DNA from: HGM12587 sp964561705
GTDB lineage: Bacteria; Bacillota; Clostridia; Lachnospirales; Lachnospiraceae
NCBI GenBank assembly: GCA_964561705.1
Contig: CAZLQJ010000002.1
Coordinates: forward strand, 1-64,000
Length of the DNA stretch: 64,000 bases
Reading direction: 5' to 3'
Part shown: piece after piece, positions 7,189 to 15,850 of the stretch
Position numbering within the stretch: position 1 is the stretch's first letter
Layout: every line of letters starts with the position of its first letter
Made by a program: the position numbers and the translations under genes
The notes under the pieces: model-generated
Databases searched by the model: none
What the model was told of the DNA's origin: nothing
What the model saw: only the letters and a program-made list of their open reading frames with translations

Positions 7189-9813
7189 ATGTATACATGG
7201 ATAAAAAAACACAGGAAATATGTGCTTTGCGCATATTTCCTGCTCTGCATTTTTTACGGGATTATCCGCATGTTGATCCCGGTAGAGACAACTGTGGGAA
7301 AAGGGCTGGAGAATCTGGGAAGAAGGCAGATTGTAGAGAGAACCGCCTATTTAAATGAGGGAGATAAGATTACATTCACGCTGCCGGTAGAGTCAGAACC
7401 GTTGACTTCTATTGGCTTTTATTTGAATACCGATGAACTTGTATTGGATGGAAAATTAAATGTTAGGATCATGGAGCAGTTAACCGGAAATATTCTCGGT
7501 GACAGCAGTATTCTGTTGGATAAGATTGAGACAGACCAGTTTGTGCAGACCAAGGTAGATCCATACGAAAATGGGATCGTACAGATTGAACTGACGGTGG
7601 AGGATTGTATGCAGGGACCAAGATTTTGGCTGAATACAACAACACAGACGGATGCAAAAAGCTGGTATAACGAAAAAGAACTGACAGCGCCGTTGGTTTA
7701 TAATGCCGGTTTTTCTGTGTATACCAGAGATATCAAGACTGCAGTTGTGACGACGCTTATGGCAATCTTATTCGGTATCCTTTTCCTTTTAGCAACAGGA
7801 GAAAATAAAAAGGAAACATCGGAGAAATCCTATGCAGGAATGAATGCAGTGGCAGAATTTTTGCGAAAATATCGTTTGATCCTGGGTGCTCTTCTGGTCG
7901 TGGGAATTGTGGGAATCTTATTCTTTTATGTATATGATACACAGATTCGCATTGTAATGAATACCACAGAGCGTCACCAGATCATTTCAGCACAGGAACC
8001 GGAGATCCTTCATTTTTCAGAGGCAGAGGAAGTGATCAGCCAGCGGATTGAGTGGTCAGGAGATTCTCTTACCGGTCTGGGGGTACAGCTTTTTGTACCG
8101 GAAGGAGCCGTAGCAGAGGGAAGTCTCAAAGGAACTGTGACAGATCTTAAGACAAAGGAAGTTTTAAGTGAGAATGTGCTGGATATGTCAGAGGCAATCG
8201 ATGGAGAATATATCAATTTTCTCTTTTCCCACGAAATAGAAGATGAAGAAAGCCATCTGTTTGAGATCAGACTGACCCCTTCCGAGGAGTTAAGAAAAGG
8301 AGAACTTGGTATTTATACAACGGAGGATGGCAAACTGGTCACTCAGGCACATGAGTATTTCCAGATTTTTCTAAAAAAATATTTCTTCTTCATGTTTGTT
8401 GCGGCAGAAGTGTTTGCAATGCTGTTTTATTGGATGATATTTATCAGAAGGTGCAAAATAGAAACAACGGTTCTGGTATCCCTGCTGTTTTTAGGAATGC
8501 TTTATAATTTTCTGATTTTGCCGTATATGGCACCGGATGAAAGAACACATATTGATATGACATACCGTTACAGCAATGAACTGCTGGGTGTAGAAGGCAC
8601 CGGAAGTGAGGTGTCCATTGCCAAACGCACGGATGATACAAAGATAGAACTTATGGAAGATGCAAAATTGTCCAATTATCATACGGTTTATGAGCATTTT
8701 CTGGAAGGCGTGGAAGACGACAGTCTGGTAATTACAGGAACCACTGCCAATACGTATGCACCGGCATTTGTATATGTTCCGGCGGTACTTGGCATGACAG
8801 CAGCAAGGCTTGCAGGATTGGGAACGATCCCGATGCTGATGCTGGCAAGATGGTGTAATTTGGCATTTTTTGCAGTCTGTGTCTGGTGGTGTATGAAAAA
8901 GCTGCCTTTTGGAAAGATGCCTTTGGCGGTGATCGCCCTCTTTCCGATGACGATTCAGCAGTGTAATTCTTTTTCCTACGATGCAGTGATTACCAGTGTT
9001 TTACTGTTGTTCAGTACCTATTTGATCTGCATGACCTATGAGGAAGAACCGCTGAAGGTATCAGACCTGCTGATCTTGGCAGTGCTGAGTGCCCTTCTGG
9101 TTTACGGTAAAAGTGGTGTTTACCTTCCAATCTGCCTGGGAGCACTGCTGATTCCGGCAAAAAAATTTGGCACACCATGGAAAAAATATACTGCAGCCGG
9201 AGCATTGATGGGAATCGGGCTCCTAAGTTATGTAAACCGGAATGCGGGAACTGTTACCCAGGTAATGGCTACAACAGCAGAGACCAGTGCTGCAGGTGCA
9301 GCTGCTGGAAATGAGGTTGCCATGGGATATACGCTTGGATATTTCCTTCAGGATCCTTGGAAGCTGATACAGATGCTTGCCAATACAGTGGCGGACAAGA
9401 CAGAATTTTATTTAGAATCCATCGTAGGACAGAAACTTGGTTGGGTAAACATTGAGATTTCAAGGATTGTGATCATTGGCTTCCTCCTACTCTTTGTGAT
9501 AGCCATGCTGAAGGTTCGGGGAGAAAAGCAATACGTAACGTCTGCTCAGAAATGGTGGATAGCCGTGGTATGTCTTTTGAGCGGTGGCATGATCCTGATG
9601 GGAATGTTGTTGACATGGACACCGTTTGGGTATGTATCGATTGAGGGCGTACAGGGAAGATATTTTACGCCCCTGCTTTTGCTTGCAAGTCTGCTTGGAA
9701 GAAATAAAACCATTTTATTGAATACAAATAAGGATCGTGCAATTCTTTGCGGCGGCATGTTTTTGCAGCTTTTGACCGTGATCTATCTGATCAAGGCGGT
9801 TATCATCGTGTAA
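7189..9813 (+). CDS. DUF2142 family polytopic membrane protein, probable GT-C-type glycosyltransferase
   Basis: 874 residues. One membrane segment near residues 12-28 is followed by an extracytoplasmic domain to about 180, two more membrane segments, a second similar extracytoplasmic domain (about 255-395), and then about ten membrane segments. The DUF2142 hallmark PDERTH is present with D450-E451 just after a membrane helix, like the acidic loop motif of GT-C enzymes that use polyprenyl-phosphate sugars. The two ectodomains share the pattern around LTSIGFYL and LTGLGVQL, so they look duplicated. ATG 7189 is two bases after the HPr stop, behind GGAATAAGA. Substrate unknown. It is the first gene of the polysaccharide locus. 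Confidence 0.85.
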   Translation: MYTWIKKHRKYVLCAYFLLCIFYGIIRMLIPVETTVGKGLENLGRRQIVERTAYLNEGDKITFTLPVESEPLTSIGFYLNTDELVLDGKLNVRIMEQLTGNILGDSSILLDKIETDQFVQTKVDPYENGIVQIELTVEDCMQGPRFWLNTTTQTDAKSWYNEKELTAPLVYNAGFSVYTRDIKTAVVTTLMAILFGILFLLATGENKKETSEKSYAGMNAVAEFLRKYRLILGALLVVGIVGILFFYVYDTQIRIVMNTTERHQIISAQEPEILHFSEAEEVISQRIEWSGDSLTGLGVQLFVPEGAVAEGSLKGTVTDLKTKEVLSENVLDMSEAIDGEYINFLFSHEIEDEESHLFEIRLTPSEELRKGELGIYTTEDGKLVTQAHEYFQIFLKKYFFFMFVAAEVFAMLFYWMIFIRRCKIETTVLVSLLFLGMLYNFLILPYMAPDERTHIDMTYRYSNELLGVEGTGSEVSIAKRTDDTKIELMEDAKLSNYHTVYEHFLEGVEDDSLVITGTTANTYAPAFVYVPAVLGMTAARLAGLGTIPMLMLARWCNLAFFAVCVWWCMKKLPFGKMPLAVIALFPMTIQQCNSFSYDAVITSVLLLFSTYLICMTYEEEPLKVSDLLILAVLSALLVYGKSGVYLPICLGALLIPAKKFGTPWKKYTAAGALMGIGLLSYVNRNAGTVTQVMATTAETSAAGAAAGNEVAMGYTLGYFLQDPWKLIQMLANTVADKTEFYLESIVGQKLGWVNIEISRIVIIGFLLLFVIAMLKVRGEKQYVTSAQKWWIAVVCLLSGGMILMGMLLTWTPFGYVSIEGVQGRYFTPLLLLASLLGRNKTILLNTNKDRAILCGGMFLQLLTVIYLIKAVIIV
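7212..7255 (+). terminator. Hairpin with T-run inside the start of the DUF2142 gene (possible attenuator)
   Basis: A 14-bp stem with a single G-T wobble (7212-7225 pairing with 7229-7242, loop TTT) is followed after seven bases by six T residues at 7250-7255; an A-run at 7203-7209 precedes it. It has the shape of an intrinsic terminator but lies within the first 23 codons of the gene starting at 7189. It could be a terminator for the HPr operon that is read through, an attenuator, or a coincidence of codons. Low confidence in function, high in the structure. Confidence 0.45.
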
Positions 9814-9823
9814 GGAGTACATT

Positions 9824-11353
9824 TTGGATAAAAAAAGATTAATTATTAATATGACGGCTCAATTGACGGCATTTTTAGTCAATCTTGGGATCAATTTTGT
9901 GTTGACCCCGATCATTGACAGCATGCTTCCAAATAGTTACGGGTTTGTAAATATTGCCAATCAGTTCGTACAATGGGCGCAGGTTGTGGTATCAGCGCTG
10001 AATACGCTGGCGAGCCGGTATATTACGATTCATTTGCATAAAGGAGAAGAACAGGAAGCGAGCGAGTATTTTTCTTCCGTTTTCTTTGCCAATATGTTTA
10101 TGGCAGCAGTTTTTCTTGTGCCTGCCATTTTTGTGATTGTATTTATTAACCGGATGTTTCAGGTGCCGGCAGGGGTACTGACGGATGTGCAGATCCTTTG
10201 GGCATTTGTGTTTTTAAACTTTTTCATTAGTATCATTACTTCGGTATTTTCGACGACAACCTACAGTACCAATCGTCTGGAATTAAGTTCTATGGCAACC
10301 ATCGTGACAGAGCTGGCACGTGTGGGCGTATTGTATGTGACCTACCGCTTTTTTACGCCATATCTGTTTTACATTGGAATTGCGTCAATTGTCAGCACAA
10401 TTCTGACAGCTTTAGCAAATGCGGGATTTACCAGAAGACTGCTGCCAAATATTAAGATTACCATTCGAAATTTCCGTTTAGATAAGGTACGGGAACTGGT
10501 ATCTTTGGGAGCCTGGAATTCTGTAACCCGTCTGGGACAGATGCTTTTGGATGGCTTGGATACCATGATTGCAAATATTTTTATCAATCCGGAAGCAATG
10601 ACCATTTTGTCATTGGCGAAAATGGTACCGTCTACGCTGTCTACATTGATGGGAACCATGGTAGGGGTATTTGCGCCAAGCATCACCATTGCTTATGCAA
10701 AGGGAGATCAAAAAGAGCTGATGGATGCATTAAAAAGTTCAAACAGGATTATGATCTTTATGATGAGTATCCCGATTGCATTTGTAACTGCTTATGGTGA
10801 TAAGTTTTTCAGATTATGGCTGCCAGGAAGATCTGCAGAAGAAGTAAGAGAAATCTATTATCTGGCATTGCTTTCTATGGGCGTACTTTTTGTAAGTGCC
10901 AGCATTCAGGTGCTTTATCAGGTGTTTATCATTACAAAAAAGATTAAATTAAATTCCATTGTGATCGTGATCAGTGGTGCGCTAACTACGGTTTTGGTAT
11001 TTGTACTTCTGGAGACAACAAATCTGGGACTGTATGCCATTGCAGGTGTCAGTGTTGTGGTGGGGCTTTTGCGAAATCTTATATTTACCCCAATCTATGC
11101 TGCAAAATGCCTGAAGGTTCGCTGGACAACCTTTTACAGTGATATTTTTATGGGGCTGGCATCTATTGGGATCATTACAGTGGTTGCAATGGTCAGTAAA
11201 CTTGTTTTGCCGATGAATAGCTGGACGAGTTTCTTTATTTCAGGTATCTTTATGGGCTGTATGGCTCTGGTGCTGAATTTTTATATTGTACTTAGAAAAA
11301 CGGAACGGCAGATGGTGCTGGAAAAAGTAAAAAATATGCTGCACCGTTCCTAG
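9824..11353 (+). CDS. Wzx-type lipid-linked oligosaccharide flippase
   Basis: 509 residues of mostly hydrophobic sequence with about 12-14 membrane segments, of the polysaccharide-synthesis MATE/MOP flippase type. The N-terminus (segment around NLGINFVLTPIIDSMLP) and the pattern of alternating helices match Wzx-like exporters that flip undecaprenyl-diphosphate-linked repeat units. The start is TTG 9824 behind TAAGGAG, eight bases upstream. It is the only flippase seen in the window, although two Wzy-like polymerases (36550 and 43947) are present, so it may serve both or a second flippase lies outside. Confidence 0.9.
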   Translation: MDKKRLIINMTAQLTAFLVNLGINFVLTPIIDSMLPNSYGFVNIANQFVQWAQVVVSALNTLASRYITIHLHKGEEQEASEYFSSVFFANMFMAAVFLVPAIFVIVFINRMFQVPAGVLTDVQILWAFVFLNFFISIITSVFSTTTYSTNRLELSSMATIVTELARVGVLYVTYRFFTPYLFYIGIASIVSTILTALANAGFTRRLLPNIKITIRNFRLDKVRELVSLGAWNSVTRLGQMLLDGLDTMIANIFINPEAMTILSLAKMVPSTLSTLMGTMVGVFAPSITIAYAKGDQKELMDALKSSNRIMIFMMSIPIAFVTAYGDKFFRLWLPGRSAEEVREIYYLALLSMGVLFVSASIQVLYQVFIITKKIKLNSIVIVISGALTTVLVFVLLETTNLGLYAIAGVSVVVGLLRNLIFTPIYAAKCLKVRWTTFYSDIFMGLASIGIITVVAMVSKLVLPMNSWTSFFISGIFMGCMALVLNFYIVLRKTERQMVLEKVKNMLHRS

Positions 11354-11364
11354 GAGCGTTTGAA

Positions 11365-11886
11365 ATGTTTGAAATTTATTGGAGAGTGCTTTTATCCCTG
11401 CCAAAGACGGCGTGGTGGAAGCTGAAATATGCAGGAAAATGCAGAGTGCCATGGATCCAGGCTTTTGGTCATCATACGGAACTTCATATAAAGAATGGAA
11501 GTGCAAAATTTGGAAAAGAATTGATCACCAGAGGAATGGCCGTTTTTCGTGTGGAAGGCGGAGAATTAAGTGTTGGAGACAAATGTTTCTTCAACCAGAA
11601 TGTCAGTATTACCTGTAAAAAGAAAATTGTAATCGGTGATCGCTGTCAGATCGCCAATAACGTAGTGATCGTGGATCACGATCATGCAGGAAGTCATAAC
11701 TGGGGCAGTTATGTGGAAGATCCGGTGATCATCGGGAATGATGTATGGATCGGAGCCGGCGCAGTGATCTTACGGGGCAGTGTGATCGGAGACAGAGCAG
11801 TGATCGGAGCAGGAAGTATTGTAAAAGGTGAGGTGCCGGAAGGTGCTGTATTTTATCAGAAAAGGGAGAAGATGATAAACCTATGA
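11365..11886 (+). CDS. Left-handed beta-helix (hexapeptide) acyltransferase
   Basis: 173 residues with hexapeptide repeats from about residue 45 to 160 (IVIGDRCQIANNVVI, IIGNDVWIGAGAVIL, VIGDRAVIGAGSIV). The catalytic-type histidine follows in VDHDHAGSH. Such proteins use acetyl-CoA to O- or N-acetylate sugars in the cytoplasm. It overlaps the next glycosyltransferase by four bases (ATGA) and starts 12 bases after the flippase, so it is in the same operon. The acceptor sugar is unknown; it could be the acetyl donor step of a 3-amino sugar or a simple O-acetylation. Confidence 0.88.
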   Translation: MFEIYWRVLLSLPKTAWWKLKYAGKCRVPWIQAFGHHTELHIKNGSAKFGKELITRGMAVFRVEGGELSVGDKCFFNQNVSITCKKKIVIGDRCQIANNVVIVDHDHAGSHNWGSYVEDPVIIGNDVWIGAGAVILRGSVIGDRAVIGAGSIVKGEVPEGAVFYQKREKMINL

Positions 11887-12890
11887 TCAGTATCGTCGTA
11901 CCTGTGTATAAAAGTGAAAAAACCTTGGGAAAATGTCTGGAAAGTCTGTTGGCACAGACTTATCCCCAAATAGAGATCATTTGTGTTATAGACGGTTCTC
12001 CGGATGCCTGCGGTGAAATCTGTGATGCCTATGCAAAAAAAGATGGAAGAATCCGTGTGATCAAGCGGGAAAATGGCGGCGTGTCCTCAGCGAGAAATCG
12101 TGGAATTGAAGAAGCAGTCGGGGAGTATCTGATGTTTGTGGACAGTGATGATACCGTAGAACCGGATTATTGCGAAAAAATGTGGAGAACTGCAAAGAAA
12201 ACGGGCGCAGAGCTTGTAATCTGTGGATTTCATCACTGGTATGTAGGAAGAAATGTGGAAAAATCCCCGTCTAATCCAGGAACGTACCGGATGGATGCCC
12301 TTGAAAATGTCTTTTTGATCCTTTATCAGGAAGGGTTCTTAAATATGCCGTGGAATAAATTGTTCCGAAAGGATCTGGCAGGACGTTTTGACACGACATT
12401 GAGTCTGGGAGAGGACCTCCTGTTTAATATGGATTATCTGGAACATTGCACCAGTGTAGCAGTCATTCCGGATCCTTTGATCCATTATATTCAGGAGGAA
12501 AATGGAAACAGTTTGTCTTCTAAAAAAAGGGAAAATAAGCTGGAGATCGCATTAAAGGTCTGCCAGCGGGTACAGTCCTGTTATGGACAATTATCCGGAA
12601 AGACAGAGCTTCATCCGGTCATTGCCGGAAAGTTTGTAATGGAATTTTTGGACGATTGTGAAAAACTTCCTTTTGATACGGAAATGTCTCCAAAGGAGAA
12701 GCGAAGAATGGTTCAAAATCTGGCAGAAAATGCAGAGTTTTCTTCGGCAAACAAAATTGCGGAAGTGACAGTGATCGATTATAAAGTATTGCAATGGTGT
12801 TTTCGCCATGGATTATGGAGATTGGTATATCCAATCTGTGAACTTAGAAAATATGTTGTAAAAGCGGCGAGGTGGATATGGAACCGTTGA
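11883..12890 (+). CDS. GT2 family glycosyltransferase (EpsJ-like), first of three paralogues
   Basis: 335 residues. GT-A fold inverting transferase: N-terminal ISIVVPVYKSE, nucleotide-binding motif CVIDGSPD, and the metal-binding FVDSDDTV at about residue 83. The C-terminal third is poorly conserved, as is usual for this class. It is very close in layout to the next two genes (12878 and 13889), with the same block order, so the three probably arose by duplication and add successive sugars of one repeat unit at the cytoplasmic membrane face. Donor sugar not predictable. Confidence 0.9.
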   Translation: MISIVVPVYKSEKTLGKCLESLLAQTYPQIEIICVIDGSPDACGEICDAYAKKDGRIRVIKRENGGVSSARNRGIEEAVGEYLMFVDSDDTVEPDYCEKMWRTAKKTGAELVICGFHHWYVGRNVEKSPSNPGTYRMDALENVFLILYQEGFLNMPWNKLFRKDLAGRFDTTLSLGEDLLFNMDYLEHCTSVAVIPDPLIHYIQEENGNSLSSKKRENKLEIALKVCQRVQSCYGQLSGKTELHPVIAGKFVMEFLDDCEKLPFDTEMSPKEKRRMVQNLAENAEFSSANKIAEVTVIDYKVLQWCFRHGLWRLVYPICELRKYVVKAARWIWNR

Positions 12891-13876
12891 TCAGTGTAAT
12901 CATTCCGGTATATAAGGTAGAAAATTATCTGGATCGCTGTGTCAGATCCGTGCTGGCACAGACTTATCAAAATATAGAGATCATTCTGGTGGATGACGGA
13001 TCGCCGGATGGCTGCCCTCAAATGTGTGATGCGTATGCCCAAAAATATGATCGCATCCATGTAATTCATCAGAAAAATAGGGGACTATCCGGTGCCAGAA
13101 ATACGGGAATCGATCATGCAAAGGGAGCGTATCTGGCTTTTTTGGACAGTGATGATATTTATGCTCCTTATTTTCTGGAAACGCTCTATCGTGCATTAAA
13201 GGAGCACCATGCACAGATCAGCCAGTGCCGATGGGAATATATGCATGGAGATCACATCAAGGAAGCATATGATCCGCAGGCAGTCTGTACGTGTTTCAGC
13301 GGAAGACAGATGATCGCCCAGTTGTATATTCAGACGGGCGCCTATTATGTGGTTGCATGGAACAAACTGTATGCAAAAGAATTGTTTGAGAACATTCGTT
13401 ATCCGGAAGGGATGATCCATGAAGATGAGGCAACGACTTATCGTTTATTTGATCAGGCTAGAACCTGCGTGTTTGTGGACAATGCTTTGTACGGCTATTT
13501 TGTGGGAAGTAATGGGACGAGTATTACCAGAAATGGTTTCCGGATGAATAAATTAGACTGGTGTAAAGCCAATAAAGAACGTGTGGATTATTTGATTCAA
13601 AAGGATTACAAGGAACTGGTGGTTCCGGCAGTGAAGGCGTGGAATGATGGAAGTATTGATCTATATTACCAATGTCAAAAGGCATGTCCTCAGGAAAAGG
13701 ATGCATTAAAAAAAATCCGGACAGAGGTAAGAAACAGCCTGAAATTAATGAAAGGCTTTGGAACGCTGCCGTGGAAAACCCGGATCGGTTATCAGTTATT
13801 TTGGATCTGTCCAAGGCTTTATGGAATACTTATAAAGCATGTGGCAGATATGTCAAAGGTAGAAAAATATTCCTAA
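12878..13876 (+). CDS. GT2 family glycosyltransferase, second of three paralogues
   Basis: 332 residues with the standard GT2 blocks ISVIIPVYKVE, LVDDGSPDG and FLDSDDIY. The ATG at 12878 is preceded by GGCGAGG at good distance; a GTG two codons upstream is possible. It overlaps the end of the first paralogue by 13 bases. The conserved acceptor-side motif MIHEDEATTYRL and the sequence around WNKLYAKELF are typical of EpsJ/WfgS-type capsule glycosyltransferases. Donor and linkage unknown. Confidence 0.9.
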   Translation: MEPLISVIIPVYKVENYLDRCVRSVLAQTYQNIEIILVDDGSPDGCPQMCDAYAQKYDRIHVIHQKNRGLSGARNTGIDHAKGAYLAFLDSDDIYAPYFLETLYRALKEHHAQISQCRWEYMHGDHIKEAYDPQAVCTCFSGRQMIAQLYIQTGAYYVVAWNKLYAKELFENIRYPEGMIHEDEATTYRLFDQARTCVFVDNALYGYFVGSNGTSITRNGFRMNKLDWCKANKERVDYLIQKDYKELVVPAVKAWNDGSIDLYYQCQKACPQEKDALKKIRTEVRNSLKLMKGFGTLPWKTRIGYQLFWICPRLYGILIKHVADMSKVEKYS

Positions 13877-13888
13877 AAGGGGAAACAT

Positions 13889-14914
13889 ATGATAGATATT
13901 AGTGTCATTGTACCGGTTTACAATGTAGAAGCAGTGTTAGAAAGATGTCTTAACAGCATTCTGGCACAGACCAAAAAAGAGATTGAAATTATTCTGGTAG
14001 ATGATGGATCAACGGATCGAAGCGGCGAGATTTGTGATCTCTATGCACAGAAGGACGAGAGAATCCGGGTGCTTCATAAATCTAATGGAGGACTGACCAG
14101 TGCATGGAAAGCAGGAGCAAATGCTTCCAGAGGGACTTATTTGGGATTTGTGGACAGTGATGACTGGATTGATGAGGATATGTACGAACAAATGTGGAAA
14201 TCTGCCGTAACATATGACTCAGATGTGGTTATCTGCGGTCTGGTTTTTGAATATGAAGTTCCTGAAATGGATCGCAGGGTGGAAATCTCCGGTTTTGAAA
14301 AAGAATATTATGACAGAAAAGATTTGGAGAAACTTTATCCATCGTTGTTAAATGATGGTCGATTTTTCGGAAGAATGCTTCAGCCGGCCAGAGTCACCAA
14401 ACTGTATCGAAGAACACTGGTGGAGCAAAATCTTTTTTTGTGCAAGGACGAGGTTACTGTTGGAGAGGATATGCAGCTGACGTTGCCGGTTCTTCTGGAT
14501 GCACGAAATCTTTCTGTTGTACGTGAATTTTATCCTTATCATTATTGGTTTAATCAAAAGTCCATGACTGGAAAGTATGATCCCAATTATTTGGAAAAGA
14601 TCAGGATTATGGAAAAACGCCTAAAGGCGATCAGCAGGGAAAAAGAAGTTTACGATTTTGAGCCTCAGATCATAAATGATTTTCTGAGTCTTGCTGTTAT
14701 GGGTTTAAAAAACGGTGTCGTCCGAAATCCGGAAGGCAGAAGTTCGGCAATCGGGCTGATAAAAAAATATTGTCGGGACGATGCAGTGAGAGAGGCTTTA
14801 AAACAGCATACGATGGATCAACTTCCAATCACCATCAAAGGATTTTTATGGCTGATGGAAAGAAATTGGTACGCAATATGTTATCTGATCTGTAAGCTGT
14901 TCTTTAAAAACTAA
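13889..14914 (+). CDS. GT2 family glycosyltransferase, third of three paralogues
   Basis: 341 residues. GT2 blocks ISVIVPVYNVE, LVDDGSTDRSGEICD and FVDSDDWIDEDMYE are intact, with the catalytic-side VGEDMQLTLP in the middle. One departure from its siblings is TSAWKAGANAS where SSARNRGIE is usual, so the acceptor pocket may differ. ATG 13889 follows AAAAGGGG. The gene ends 55 bases before a hairpin at 14970 and is the last on the plus strand before the inverted fucosyltransferase gene. Confidence 0.9.
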   Translation: MIDISVIVPVYNVEAVLERCLNSILAQTKKEIEIILVDDGSTDRSGEICDLYAQKDERIRVLHKSNGGLTSAWKAGANASRGTYLGFVDSDDWIDEDMYEQMWKSAVTYDSDVVICGLVFEYEVPEMDRRVEISGFEKEYYDRKDLEKLYPSLLNDGRFFGRMLQPARVTKLYRRTLVEQNLFLCKDEVTVGEDMQLTLPVLLDARNLSVVREFYPYHYWFNQKSMTGKYDPNYLEKIRIMEKRLKAISREKEVYDFEPQIINDFLSLAVMGLKNGVVRNPEGRSSAIGLIKKYCRDDAVREALKQHTMDQLPITIKGFLWLMERNWYAICYLICKLFFKN

Positions 14915-14969
14915 AGAGTAGACTGAAAAATGTTTGAGATAAAAGATAAAAAGATATGAAATCATAGAC

Positions 14970-15000
14970 GGGCAGGCTTTACGCCTGCCCACTTATTTTA
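14970..15000. terminator. Terminator between convergent genes
   Basis: A perfect 8-bp stem GGGCAGGC/GCCTGCCC with a five-base loop (14970-14990) lies between the convergent genes ending at 14914 (plus) and 14998 (minus). The plus side is followed by ACTTATTTTA and the minus side, a little further on, by TTTTTATCTTTT. It can act for both directions. Confidence 0.75.
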
Positions 15001-15786
15001 ATGGTCAATGCCTGCAATGAGTTTTGGAATATTTCCAAGAGCAGCAGCAGTGTCTGTAAAAGAACTGTAATAGCTGCCAATGATCTTTTTGCAGGAAGAC
15101 AGACAGTAGAGATCCAAAAGTGCATCATGCATACCGTCTAAAGAATCCCTTCTTAAGGTACGGTTTTCATTGGAAACAATGCGTTCCGGAAAGGTTTTTC
15201 GAAGCAGTGCTTCTTCCTCTTTATCATCTGTAGCAAGGAAAAATCGTACTTCCGGATCAGCCGCAATTTCCTTTTTCATCAGTTCGATAAAATTTTCTGT
15301 TTTGCTGTATGCAATGGAGGTGACCTGATCTGTGCGCCGGATATGAACACCGATCATGTGCTCTGTAAATTGTGCCGTAATCTTTTGAATCTTTTTTTTC
15401 AATGCATCGGTAGGCTGGAAAAGCTGAAAATATTGATCAGCTTCATAAAAATGTTCCCAGGTAAAAATATATGCCGGAAGCCTGATAGAATCAAAGAACG
15501 CCTGATCCAGGATTCCATCTGTCCGATGATTTTCAATTTCTTCATTGTTGATCCTTGTGCGGGCCGTCAGCTGATACCAGAGTTTGCGAAGATCCTTTAA
15601 GGAAGTAAAATTGATGACCTTAAATTCCTTCACCGGCTGAAACAGGCTTTCGAAAGGTGCGTTGAGTTCCTCAGAACAGTACCAAAGTACCAGAAGCTCT
15701 GTTCCTTTTCGTTTTGCAAGCTCCAGAGAAGAATTTATCACACGCATTCTATTGCACAAACCGCCGGAAGGTTGTATTATTACCAT
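14998..15786 (-). CDS. Fucosyltransferase-like protein (HxRRxD motif), only minus-strand gene
   Basis: 262 residues as read from the ATG at 15786, which has GAAGGA seven bases upstream; a start eight codons earlier at 15810 lacks a good site. The N-terminal IIQPSGGLCNRM and the donor-binding IGVHIRRTDQ, followed by FFLATDDKEEE and a late GSYYSSFTDTAAALG, fit the GDP-fucose-using superfamily that includes GT23 (NodZ/FUT8) and GT11. The RRTD form is closer to GT23; it is shorter than typical NodZ. It directly faces the GDP-fucose synthesis gene fkp, with divergent starts 59 bases apart, which strongly supports GDP-fucose as donor. It is the only gene in the window on the minus strand. Confidence 0.8.
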   Translation of the reverse strand: MVIIQPSGGLCNRMRVINSSLELAKRKGTELLVLWYCSEELNAPFESLFQPVKEFKVINFTSLKDLRKLWYQLTARTRINNEEIENHRTDGILDQAFFDSIRLPAYIFTWEHFYEADQYFQLFQPTDALKKKIQKITAQFTEHMIGVHIRRTDQVTSIAYSKTENFIELMKKEIAADPEVRFFLATDDKEEEALLRKTFPERIVSNENRTLRRDSLDGMHDALLDLYCLSSCKKIIGSYYSSFTDTAAALGNIPKLIAGIDH

Positions 15787-15822
15787 AAGTATGTCCTTCT
15801 TTCTAATCATGAAATTAGGATT

Positions 15823-15850
15823 ATTATATCACAGGAGGCGTTCCTATGAA
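15823..15850 (-). promoter_or_regulatory. Promoter for the inverted fucosyltransferase gene (extended -10)
   Basis: Reading the minus strand, TTCATA (15850-15845), a 16-base spacer and a perfect extended -10, TGATATAAT with TATAAT at 15828-15823, lie 37 bases before the start codon at 15786. On the plus strand the same bases give TATTAT but no convincing -35 box, followed by AGGAGG for fkp at 15833-15838. The -35 overlaps the fkp start codon, so minus-strand initiation could interfere with fkp. Confidence 0.55.
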
